A DNA stretch of 64,000 bases from contig NZ_JACHLK010000020.1 in NCBI RefSeq assembly GCF_014207955.1, positions 1 to 64,000 of the forward strand, written 5' to 3'. The position numbers and the translations under genes were made by a program. Origin of the DNA: Acidovorax soli. Its GTDB lineage: Bacteria; Pseudomonadota; Gammaproteobacteria; Burkholderiales; Burkholderiaceae_C. The notes under the pieces were generated by a model. It had not been told where the DNA came from. It worked only from the letters and a program-made list of their open reading frames with translations, and searched no databases. Positions 24,520 through 32,081 of the stretch are shown piece after piece; positions within the stretch are counted from its first letter, which is position 1, and every line of letters starts with the position of its first letter.

Positions 24520-25377
24520 TCAGTACGAAGTGGCAGCCTGCTGGGCCAGGCCCACGACGCCGTAGCTCTTGGTCGGCGCGGCCATCAGGAAGCGGTAGCC
24601 CTCGTCCAGCAGCTTCTTGTGGTTCTTGGCCGTCACGTGGGGGTTACCGACGACCACCTTGTGCTTGTGGCAGGTTTCAGCGATGCGGCGCATCGCGTCC
24701 TGCACCTCGGGGTGCTCGTACTGGCGCGGGAAACCCAGGGCCTGGCTGAGGTCACCTTCTCCGATCAAGATGAAGCCGATGCCGGGCACGTTGGACAGGA
24801 TGTCGTCGAGGTTCTCTACGGCCTCGGGGCTTTCGCACATCAGGCCCACGAGGATCTCGCCCTCTGGCGCCAGGGGCCAGACGTCGGCTTTCTGGTAGTA
24901 GTCGGCCATGGACAGGCCCCAGTAGCGCGACGCATTGGCCGGACCATCCCCCCGCACCCCCTTGGGCTCGTACAACGGCGCGCCTTTGGGACGGGCATAA
25001 CGGCACGATGCCACGGCGTTGTAGGCCTGCTCGACAGTGGACACGTGCGGCCAGATGACGCCATAGCAACCGCGGTCCAGAACCTGCTTGGCAAAGCTCT
25101 GGTTCATTTCCACGCCGTTGGACGGTATGCGGGCCAACGGCGTCACCCTGGGAGCGACCGATCCGCTCTCGGCGATCTGCTTGCGGTTGAGCATGTACTG
25201 CAACGCGTCGCCCAGGGCCGAAACGTCGTAGGGGTTGTGCTCCATCTCGTAGACGACGCCGTCGTACGGAGAGTCGGCAAACTCGGCAGCGCTGAGCTTG
25301 TCGAGCTTGGAAAAGGCCGTGAAGGCCGGCTTGCCGGCCTCGAAGGCCTTGATGATGCTGTTCAGACGCTGTGTCAT
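24520..25377 (-). CDS. HpcH/HpaI-type class II aldolase
   Basis: A 285-residue aldolase of the HpcH/HpaI (2-dehydro-3-deoxyglucarate aldolase) family, which splits 4-hydroxy-2-oxo acids to pyruvate plus an aldehyde or oxo-acid. Expected residues are visible: His47 in YEMEHNPYD, Arg83 in LARIPSNG, a metal Glu in MCESPEAVENL and a metal Asp in IGEGDLSQALG. In this operon it could cleave a 4-carboxy-4-hydroxy-2-oxoadipate-like product of the LigJ-type hydratase, replacing the RraA/LigK-type aldolase. Its start overlaps the stop of the LigB-like gene (ATGA). Confidence 0.87.
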   Translation of the reverse strand: MTQRLNSIIKAFEAGKPAFTAFSKLDKLSAAEFADSPYDGVVYEMEHNPYDVSALGDALQYMLNRKQIAESGSVAPRVTPLARIPSNGVEMNQSFAKQVLDRGCYGVIWPHVSTVEQAYNAVASCRYARPKGAPLYEPKGVRGDGPANASRYWGLSMADYYQKADVWPLAPEGEILVGLMCESPEAVENLDDILSNVPGIGFILIGEGDLSQALGFPRQYEHPEVQDAMRRIAETCHKHKVVVGNPHVTAKNHKKLLDEGYRFLMAAPTKSYGVVGLAQQAATSY

Positions 25378-26381
25378 TTCTTTGCTTCCTCGGGGTTCCA
25401 GTACATGAAGCCCATGCCTTCGCCGGTACCGGCGGCGGTGCGCCAGCAGGGCACGTAATCGACCAGCGTCATCTGCGCGCCCGTGTGCTGCAGCGCTTTC
25501 ATGACGGTCGAATAGATCTTGATTTCCGACGTGCCGGACTGGAACCAGCCGTCCGGTATGGCCGACAGGCCCTCGTAGTCGTAGCTCGCCAGCTTCTGCA
25601 GGATGTCCTGGTCGAACTCCTCGTCGTTGACAAAGTGCGAGAGCCCGCCGGACGCGATGACGGCCACGCGCACGTCTTGCGGCCAGGCCTCGATGGCATC
25701 GCGCAGCACATCGCCGAACTCGATGCAGCGCCCCATGGACGGCTGCGTAGGCGGGTAGAACAGATTCATCAGCACCGGTACATGCGGCGGCGGGTTGTCG
25801 CCCATGATCTGGTGGTAGACAAAGCTGTAGGCATGGGGCACGACGGGGTAGTCGGCCCTTTGCTTCATCTGCTTTTCCATCCAGACGTTCTCGGGCCAGT
25901 CCTCCAGGTCGCACATGTCGAAGCCCTGGGCCTGGAAGGCCTTGAGCAGGTAGGCCGCCAGCTCGGGGTGGCACTGGTGCACGACGTGGTGGTCGGGCGC
26001 GTACACCTTGCGCTGCGGCGGCCCGTTGTGCACTTCCTTGCCGCTGTAGATGGCGATGGAAGGCGAGAGCTGCGGAAAGATTTCCTTCTGGTCCTTGCCG
26101 AGAATGATGGCCACATCGATCCTGGCGCGCTGGTAGGCAGCGGCCATCACATCGAGGGCCGCGCGGCAGCGGCTGGCGCGGGCCGTGCGTTCCTCGATCG
26201 TGAGGTACTGCTCGAAGGCCTTGCCGCGGTGGGCCTCCAGCTCCGGATAGGTCCAGGTCCGATTGCGGAACCAAAGCTCGGGGTTGTTGAAGTCGCGCTC
26301 GGCGTTGTGAAGCCATTCCTCAGGCTTCTGGCCCAGCATGCCGCTGTGTGGAACCGCCATCCCGAAAACGATTTTTGCCAT
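25374..26381 (-). CDS. LigB-like extradiol dioxygenase with Gln at a metal position
   Basis: A 335-residue class III extradiol dioxygenase catalytic subunit. The metal ligand H12 (AVPHSG), the catalytic base H249 (ASGGLSHF) and the ligand E286 (SGTSEIKIY) are present. However, the second iron histidine, normally in an NDH motif, appears as IILGKDQKEIF with Gln98. No LigA partner gene is adjacent. The protein is either a variant oxygenase with altered metal coordination or has changed function. Its neighbours (aldolase, LigJ-type hydratase, lactonase-like amidohydrolase, decarboxylase-like proteins) still point to a ring meta-cleavage pathway. It lies 39 nt downstream of a Bug protein gene. 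Confidence 0.85.
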   Translation of the reverse strand: MAKIVFGMAVPHSGMLGQKPEEWLHNAERDFNNPELWFRNRTWTYPELEAHRGKAFEQYLTIEERTARASRCRAALDVMAAAYQRARIDVAIILGKDQKEIFPQLSPSIAIYSGKEVHNGPPQRKVYAPDHHVVHQCHPELAAYLLKAFQAQGFDMCDLEDWPENVWMEKQMKQRADYPVVPHAYSFVYHQIMGDNPPPHVPVLMNLFYPPTQPSMGRCIEFGDVLRDAIEAWPQDVRVAVIASGGLSHFVNDEEFDQDILQKLASYDYEGLSAIPDGWFQSGTSEIKIYSTVMKALQHTGAQMTLVDYVPCWRTAAGTGEGMGFMYWNPEEAKK

Positions 26382-26420
26382 GGGTCTCTACCAGTTCTGT
26401 GTATTAAATGGAGGCGAGCA

Positions 26421-27401
26421 TCAATTGACGACCACACCGGCCTTGGTGACGATCTGGCGCCAGACAGGGATCTCGCGCTTGATCTGCGCAGCAAACTCCT
26501 CGGGCGTGGAAGTGCCCGGCTCGATGCCCAGCTCGAGCATCCTCTTGGCGATCTCGGGGTCCTTGACGAGCTTGGCGACCTCGGCGTTGAGGCGCTGGAC
26601 GATGTCCTTGGGCGTGCCCTTTGGCGCCAGCAAGCCGAACCACACGTCGACGCTGAAACCAGGCACGCCTTGTTCCGCCACGGTGCGCAGCTCGGGCAGG
26701 AACACAGAGCGCTTGCTGCCGGCATAGGCCAGCATCTGCAGGCGGCCCTGCTTGACCAGCGGCAGAACGGCGGTGGGGCCCGCAAAGGCCATGGAGACCT
26801 GGCCGCCGGCCACGTCGTTCAGCGCCGAAGGGCCGCCCTTGTAGGGGACATGCACGACATCCACACCGGCCAGCAGATTGAATTGCGACAGTGCCAGGTG
26901 GCCGGTGGACGCATTGCCGGAGCTGGCGGCGTTGAGCTCGCCCTTGCGGCTCTTCGCCAGGGCGATCAGTTCGGGCAGCGTCTTGGCCGGCAGCTTGGGA
27001 CTCGTCACCAGCACCAGCGAGTTCTGGCCTATGTTGATGATGGGCTCGAAGTCGTTGACCGGGTCGTAGCGGACCTTGGACACCACCGGATTGATGGTGA
27101 AGGGGGCGTTGGACGCCAGCAGCAGCGTGTAGCCGTCCGGTTTGGCCCGGGAGACGGCTTCGGTGCCTATGCTCTGGCCCGCGCCGTTGCGATTCTCGAT
27201 GACGATGGGTTGCCCCAGGGCGGCACTGAGCTTGGGCGAAATCAGCCGCATGAAGGCATCGTGCGTGGCCGCCGCCTGCACCGGCACGATCACCGTGATG
27301 GGACGCGCAGGGTAGGTCTGGGCCTGCGCCATCACGCTCCAGGCGAGCAGCCCGGTCACCAGAGCCCTGGCAGCGGTTCTTGACAGATGGATCAATTGCA
27401 T
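26421..27401 (-). CDS. Bug/TctC-type periplasmic binding protein
   Basis: A 326-residue binding protein with a signal peptide (ALVTGLLAWSVMAQAQ) and the mature start YPARPITVIVPVQAAATHDA. The usual APGG motif is replaced by VQAAATHD, an uncommon variation in the ligand-contact loop. Other blocks are standard: IVIENRNGAGQSIG, YDPVNDFEPI and VPYKGGPSALNDV. It is embedded in the aromatic operon between the lactonase-like amidohydrolase and the LigB-like gene, so it probably binds the growth substrate in the periplasm. No TctAB genes are nearby. Confidence 0.88.
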   Translation of the reverse strand: MQLIHLSRTAARALVTGLLAWSVMAQAQTYPARPITVIVPVQAAATHDAFMRLISPKLSAALGQPIVIENRNGAGQSIGTEAVSRAKPDGYTLLLASNAPFTINPVVSKVRYDPVNDFEPIINIGQNSLVLVTSPKLPAKTLPELIALAKSRKGELNAASSGNASTGHLALSQFNLLAGVDVVHVPYKGGPSALNDVAGGQVSMAFAGPTAVLPLVKQGRLQMLAYAGSKRSVFLPELRTVAEQGVPGFSVDVWFGLLAPKGTPKDIVQRLNAEVAKLVKDPEIAKRMLELGIEPGTSTPEEFAAQIKREIPVWRQIVTKAGVVVN

Positions 27402-27421
27402 GGTGTGGACGCTGTGAAGCT

Positions 27422-28267
27422 TCAGGCGAGGGCGGGATACAGATGTTGCGCCGTCTTGCCGAAGATCCAGTCGCGGTCATGCGCGCTCAGGCTGGCGAGG
27501 CCGGCCTGGGCCGTGGCCAGGATCTCTGCCAACGTGCCCGGCGAGGTCGGGAAGTTCGATCCCCAGGCCATGCGCTGCGCACCGAAGGCCTCGACCACGC
27601 GCGGAAAAAAGGTCTCGGCCGAGGCCTGGTCCTTCTTCACGTCGCCGAAGATGCGCGGCGTGAGCTTCATGTAGAGATTGGGCAGGTCGGCCAGGTCGAA
27701 CAGGCTTTGCGCATTCCGGTAAGGCGGTCCGTCGAGCACGTCCGGTCGTCCCAGGTGGTCCAGGATGATGGCCACGTTCTGGAATTTCTCGGCCAGCATG
27801 CGCACCTGCGGCAGGCCAATGGGCCCCGTCTGGATGCACATCGGCAGACCCAGCTCGGCGCACGCTTCCCAGGCCTTGAAGCTCTTCGGGTTGTCCAGCT
27901 CACTGGGATCGAAGTCCTTGGTCGAGCCGCCGGTGAAGATGCGCAGGCCGGCCAGGCCCTTGTCGGCCCAGTCCTTGATCACGGCGGGCACGTCGTCGGC
28001 CAGCATGTCCACCGAACCCACGGCCACCAGCCGGTCCTTGTGCTGGTTGCAGCCATCGACGACATAGCTGTTGTCGAAGCCGTAAGTGGTCGAGGAGTGC
28101 ACGACCGCCGCCTTGGCCACACCGGCCTCGTCCATGGCTGCGATCAGCGATTCAACGGTACTGGGCCGCTCCTGGGACCAGTCCGAGCGCTTGCCGAACA
28201 GGGGGGCTGGCGGGTAGCGCTTCTCGTCGTCCGAGATGATGTGGGGATGGATGTCGATGATGTTCAT
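27422..28267 (-). CDS. Amidohydrolase 2 family lactonase-like protein (LigI/4-SLH-like)
   Basis: A 281-residue amidohydrolase with the HxH metal pair in IIDIHPHII, VAIILDHLGRPDV, and the final block MAWGSNFPTSPG. The DHLGRPDV block resembles 2-pyrone-4,6-dicarboxylate lactonase (LigI) and sulfomuconolactone hydrolase. In the last block Asn stands where many relatives have the catalytic Asp (GSD). It would hydrolyse a lactone or pyrone formed after ring cleavage. The ATG at 28267 gives the expected N-terminus. It is separated by 14 nt from the LigJ-type hydratase gene, a pairing seen in 4,5-cleavage pathways. Confidence 0.83.
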   Translation of the reverse strand: MNIIDIHPHIISDDEKRYPPAPLFGKRSDWSQERPSTVESLIAAMDEAGVAKAAVVHSSTTYGFDNSYVVDGCNQHKDRLVAVGSVDMLADDVPAVIKDWADKGLAGLRIFTGGSTKDFDPSELDNPKSFKAWEACAELGLPMCIQTGPIGLPQVRMLAEKFQNVAIILDHLGRPDVLDGPPYRNAQSLFDLADLPNLYMKLTPRIFGDVKKDQASAETFFPRVVEAFGAQRMAWGSNFPTSPGTLAEILATAQAGLASLSAHDRDWIFGKTAQHLYPALA

Positions 28268-28281
28268 GGGTGCTCCGACGG

Positions 28282-29307
28282 TCACAGGCCCTTGGCCTTC
28301 AGGTGCTTGTCCAGACGCGGGTAGACGCGCCGCGCATTGCCTTCGAAGATGGCGTGGCGGTCCACTGCCGACAGCGCCTCGCACTGGTCGATGTAGCGCT
28401 TGGTGTCGTCGAAGTAGTTGCCGGTGTTGGGATCGCGGCCACGCACCGCACCGATCATCTCGGAGCCGAACAGCACGTTCCTGGTCGGAATCACCTTGGT
28501 CAGCAGTTCAACGCCTGGGTGGTGGTAGACACAGGTATCGAAGAAGACGTTGTCCAGCAGCCCTTCGAGCGGACGCTTGGCGATTTCCAGCGACATGCCG
28601 CGGTAGCGGCCCCAGTGGTAGGGCACGGCGCCACCACCGTGCGGGATCACCAGGCGCAGTTGCGGGAAGTCCTTGAACACATCGCCCTGCAGCAACTGCA
28701 TGAACACCGAGGTATCGGCATTCAGGTAGTGCGCCCCGGTGCCGTGGTGGCAGGCGTTGCAGGAGGCAGCGACGTGGATCATCGCGGGCACGTCCAGTTC
28801 GCACAAGGCTTCGTACACCGGGTACCAGCTCTTGTCCGTCATCGGCAGACCGGTCCAGTGACCACCGCTCGGGTCGGGGTTGAGGTTCACGCCGACGAAG
28901 CCCAGTTCATTGACGATGCGCTTCAACTCGGGGACGGAGTTCTTCGGTGGTGCCAGCGGTGACTGCGGCAGCATGCCCACGGGCACGAAGTTGTCCGGGT
29001 AGATGTCACAGACACGCCGCACCAGGTCATTGGAGATGCGGGCCCACTCCAGGCTGGTGCGCTCATTGCCCAGGTGGTGGCTCATCAGGCCCGCGATGGG
29101 CGAGAACAGCGTGATGTCGCTGCCGCGTTCCTGCTGCAGCTTGAGCTGGCCATTGCCGACGCCCTCACGGATTTCATCGTCGGACACATGGGCGCCCGAC
29201 GGTGGCGGCGCATTGGCAGGATCGTTGGCGGCGGCCACCTGGGCCGCACGCCAGTCGCGAAAGGAAGCGGGGACGGTCGTGAAGTGACCGTGGCAATCGA
29301 TGATCAT
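28282..29307 (-). CDS. ligJ: 4-oxalomesaconate hydratase (LigJ type)
   Basis: A 341-residue zinc amidohydrolase-type hydratase that adds water to 4-oxalomesaconate, forming 4-carboxy-4-hydroxy-2-oxoadipate in the protocatechuate 4,5-cleavage and gallate pathways. From memory it strongly resembles Sphingobium LigJ: IIDCHGHFTT with zinc ligands H6 and H8, VGVNLNPDPSGGHWTG, H178 in PAMIHVAASCNA, VIPHGGGAVPYHWGRYRG, and E283 in LFGSEMIGAVRG. It lies 13 nt after the first operon gene and 14 nt before the lactonase-like gene. It could serve both this operon and the gallate dioxygenase at 45042-46346, because both routes pass through the same intermediate. Confidence 0.9.
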   Translation of the reverse strand: MIIDCHGHFTTVPASFRDWRAAQVAAANDPANAPPPSGAHVSDDEIREGVGNGQLKLQQERGSDITLFSPIAGLMSHHLGNERTSLEWARISNDLVRRVCDIYPDNFVPVGMLPQSPLAPPKNSVPELKRIVNELGFVGVNLNPDPSGGHWTGLPMTDKSWYPVYEALCELDVPAMIHVAASCNACHHGTGAHYLNADTSVFMQLLQGDVFKDFPQLRLVIPHGGGAVPYHWGRYRGMSLEIAKRPLEGLLDNVFFDTCVYHHPGVELLTKVIPTRNVLFGSEMIGAVRGRDPNTGNYFDDTKRYIDQCEALSAVDRHAIFEGNARRVYPRLDKHLKAKGL

Positions 29308-29320
29308 GGGAGATTCCGGT

Positions 29321-30289
29321 TCAGGCTTGGGGGTCCACGAACAGCTCGTGCATGGACATGCGGCGCGGGGTCAGGCCTTGCTTGAAAGCGGTTTGCTCCA
29401 GGGCCTCGATGGTCTTGCGGTTTTCCTCGATGCCATAGGGCAGCGGGTCGTGGCCGACGATCTTGCGCAACTCCAGGTACTTCTTGTCCGTCGCGCCGTT
29501 CGCCTCGCCGGTGTCCAGCCGGGCCAGGTAATCCTGCTTGGCCTTGTCGAAGGCGTCGTAGAGCGACTTGGCGACCCAGGGGTGCTCGGCCAGGACCGAA
29601 TCCTTGACGACGATGGTGCCGTGCATCGGGTAGATGCCCGTGCGGGTGTAGTACTCGGCTTCCAGCTCGGCGGCATGGGGCAGCAGGTCGGGATAGTTCG
29701 CCTCGACCTCCTGCCAGCCTCCAGTGGGATTGCCCGTGCGGCCGATGCCGGCGGCCCCGTCGAAGCCCGCCACCAGTTCACCATCCGCCATCATGTCCGC
29801 CAGAGGGCGGGTGGCATGGACCACGTTGGACGGCAGCTGGAGTTGCGTCACGTGTTCTTCATCGTCCACCACCCAGGTAACCTTGTCGTTGTCCAGGCCG
29901 AATTCATCGATCAGGACTTGCCGTGTCCAGACACCCGTGGTGACCGAGTAGGCACGCACGCCCACCTTCTTGCCCTCGAGGTCCTTGGCCTTCTGGATGC
30001 CGGCATCCGGCCGCACCAGCAGGCCGGCATGGTGAAAGCGCCGGACCACGAAGATGGGCAGTGCGACAAAGGGGGCGCCGTAAGCGCGGGCGATGATGTA
30101 GGTGGTGGGCGCAATCTCGCAGACATCGAATTCCACGTCACGGACCATGCGGCGGAAGGCGCCGATCTGTGGCTTGACGGTGATGATTTCGGCATCCACC
30201 CCCTCGATGGGAATCGTGCCGTTGCGGATCGCCGAGGTGTGCGGATGCTCCGCAATGGCGATCTTGAGATGGACTTTTTTGCTGGACAA
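29321..30289 (-). CDS. 4,5-dihydroxyphthalate decarboxylase-like protein (paralogue A)
   Basis: A 322-residue protein of the same family as 22051-22944, again without a signal peptide. Characteristic stretches are RRMVRDVEFDVCEIAPTTYI, ARAYGAPFVALPIF, RFHHAGLLV and KKVGVRAYSVTTGVWTRQVL. A TTG start at 30289 is chosen because AAGGAG lies 7 nt upstream; upstream in-frame starts lack a ribosome site. It is the first gene of the nine-gene operon, with the shared upstream element about 125 bp before it. A decarboxylating step producing a catechol for the LigB-like enzyme is the most likely role, but a ligand-binding function cannot be excluded. Confidence 0.78.
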   Translation of the reverse strand: MSSKKVHLKIAIAEHPHTSAIRNGTIPIEGVDAEIITVKPQIGAFRRMVRDVEFDVCEIAPTTYIIARAYGAPFVALPIFVVRRFHHAGLLVRPDAGIQKAKDLEGKKVGVRAYSVTTGVWTRQVLIDEFGLDNDKVTWVVDDEEHVTQLQLPSNVVHATRPLADMMADGELVAGFDGAAGIGRTGNPTGGWQEVEANYPDLLPHAAELEAEYYTRTGIYPMHGTIVVKDSVLAEHPWVAKSLYDAFDKAKQDYLARLDTGEANGATDKKYLELRKIVGHDPLPYGIEENRKTIEALEQTAFKQGLTPRRMSMHELFVDPQA

Positions 30290-30402
30290 CGTGCGTCTCC
30301 TTGAACTTTCCTGTTGGTGCCTGCGCAGCAGGCTCCACCGCCTTGTGGCATGTGGAACCATGCTCTGACAGACTGAAGGTTAGGGTTCGCTGTGCGTTGC
30401 GC

Positions 30403-30435
30403 ACATCTACAAAAATCAGATTCGCTTGTACTTTC
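30403..30435 (-). promoter_or_regulatory. Shared upstream element, copy 3 (before nine-gene operon)
   Basis: The minus-strand core GAAAGTACAAGCGAATCT (30435-30418) is followed after 7 nt by GTAGA. It is the most divergent of the four copies but keeps the central GCGAATCT and the downstream GT-A spacing. It lies about 130 bp upstream of the TTG start at 30289. Confidence 0.55.
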
Positions 30436-30503
30436 CGGTGAATCCATCGCCAACGCATCATGGCGCTGAAAAAAGTGCCGTGCGGGGTCCTAGACTGCGG
30501 CGC

Positions 30504-31793
30504 ATGAACGCTTCCAAGACGCATCTCACGGGCAGCGCGCAACTGCGCGAACACCATGACTACCTGCGCCTTCTGGGCGCCCGCGTGACGGGCGGTGCGG
30601 CCAATCAGATGCTCATGGTGGCGCTGGGCTGGCAGATGTACGACCTGACTGGCAGCGCCTGGGACCTGGGCCTGGTCGGGCTCGCGCAGTTCCTTCCGGC
30701 GTTGCTGCTGACCCTGCCCGCCGGACATCTGGTGGACCAGCACGATCGCCGCCTGCTGCTCGCAGGCAGCCTGGGTCTGCAATGCGTAGTCGCACTGGGC
30801 CTGGCACTGGCCTGCGCCGAAGGCTGGATCGGCTCGCACATGATCCTGGTGCTGTCCATCGCGCTGGGCGCTGCAAGGGCGCTGCAAATGCCTTCGCAGC
30901 AAGCCTTGCTTCCATCCCTGGTGCCCCCTGCCCTGTTGCCGCGTGCGGTCGCTGCAGCCAGCTCGTCGATGCAGGCGGCCGTGATCGCCGGCCCCGCCCT
31001 GGGCGGGGTCCTCTATGCGCTGGGTCCCCGGGTCTCGCAGCTGCTGGGACAGCCGGCAGCTCAGGCCGGCGCCAACTGGGGTGCAGCCGTGGTCTATTCG
31101 ACCTCGCTGGTCTTGCTGCTCGCTGCAGTGACCGCCGTGCTGGCCATCCGGCATCGACCGCTGGAGCGGGTACGCCGCGCCCCTGGATTGGCCCAACTGA
31201 CCGCCGGCATCCGTTTCATCTGGCAACGCCCCGTGGTCCTGGGAGCCATCTCCCTGGACCTTTTCGCCGTGCTGTTGGGAGGCGCGACTGCACTCCTGCC
31301 GATCTTCGCGCGCGACATCCTGCACACCGGACCTGAAGGGCTCGGGATGTTGCGTTCCGCACCGGCGCTGGGTGCGGTGGTCGTGGGGCTGGGCCTCGCG
31401 CGCATGCCGATCAACCGGCGGGTGGGCCGCGCCTTGCTCGGAGCCGTGGCGTTGTTCGGAGGCTCGATGATCGCCTTTGCGCTGGCGACCTCGTTCTGGA
31501 TGGCCTTTGCGGCACTGGCGGTCAGCGGCGCCGCCGACATGGTCAGCGTGGTGATCCGCCAGTCGCTGGTGCAACTGGAAACCCCGGACGAGATGCGCGG
31601 CCGCGTGGGTGCTGTGAACTCGGTGTTCATTGGTGCCAGCAATCAGCTGGGGGAGTTCGAGTCGGGAAGCACCGCAGCCCTCCTGGGCCCTGTCGGCTCC
31701 GTGCTGCTGGGGGGCATCGGTACCCTCGCAATCGTGTTGCTCTGGACCCGGCTGTTTCCCGCGCTGGCACAGCGCGATCGCTTGCATTCCTGA
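30504..31793 (+). CDS. MFS exporter (EntS-like)
   Basis: A 429-residue major facilitator with about 12 hydrophobic segments. The first loops read RVTGGAANQMLMVALGWQMY and PAGHLVDQHDRRLLLAG, the latter a variant of the MFS loop 2-3 motif (G-x-L-x-D-x-x-x-R). The build is that of the MFS_3 group, which includes the enterobactin exporter EntS and drug efflux proteins. The gene is divergent from the nine-gene operon and may export an intermediate or toxic substrate. The ATG at 30504 gives a short charged N-terminus (MNASKTHLTG). Confidence 0.88.
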   Translation: MNASKTHLTGSAQLREHHDYLRLLGARVTGGAANQMLMVALGWQMYDLTGSAWDLGLVGLAQFLPALLLTLPAGHLVDQHDRRLLLAGSLGLQCVVALGLALACAEGWIGSHMILVLSIALGAARALQMPSQQALLPSLVPPALLPRAVAAASSSMQAAVIAGPALGGVLYALGPRVSQLLGQPAAQAGANWGAAVVYSTSLVLLLAAVTAVLAIRHRPLERVRRAPGLAQLTAGIRFIWQRPVVLGAISLDLFAVLLGGATALLPIFARDILHTGPEGLGMLRSAPALGAVVVGLGLARMPINRRVGRALLGAVALFGGSMIAFALATSFWMAFAALAVSGAADMVSVVIRQSLVQLETPDEMRGRVGAVNSVFIGASNQLGEFESGSTAALLGPVGSVLLGGIGTLAIVLLWTRLFPALAQRDRLHS

Positions 31794-32081
31794 GGGCCGA
31801 CAGGCAAAGAGCCTCACGGACCGGGCTGAGGACTGATGGAAGCGGCACAGCCCCATCAGCGATGGTGCACCGTCCGACACGAGAGATTCTGTGGCACGCA
31901 GCCAGGGCAACAAATACGCCTCATTCATCGACCCCACTTGGTTCACGGCCCTGACGCGGCCAGAAATACACCAGCAGGCTTTGCCAGACGCGCCCATGGG
32001 ACAAGGTGGCAATGGAAGCTGCAACCGCGATGGGCGCACTCCAAATGAAGTGCGCCCATCGCGCGTACAAGCCCAGGGCTA
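31794..32081. other. Convergent intergenic region
   Basis: A 288-bp gap between the 3' ends of the MFS gene and the RND gene. I see no intrinsic terminator with a T-run and no convincing small gene. Short open frames here lack ribosome sites. Confidence 0.4.

Noticed and set aside
30470..30480. AAAAAAGTGCC on the plus strand just upstream of the MFS gene, resembling the start of the shared element
   Set aside because: The following GCGAATCT block is missing, so only a short A-rich match remains.
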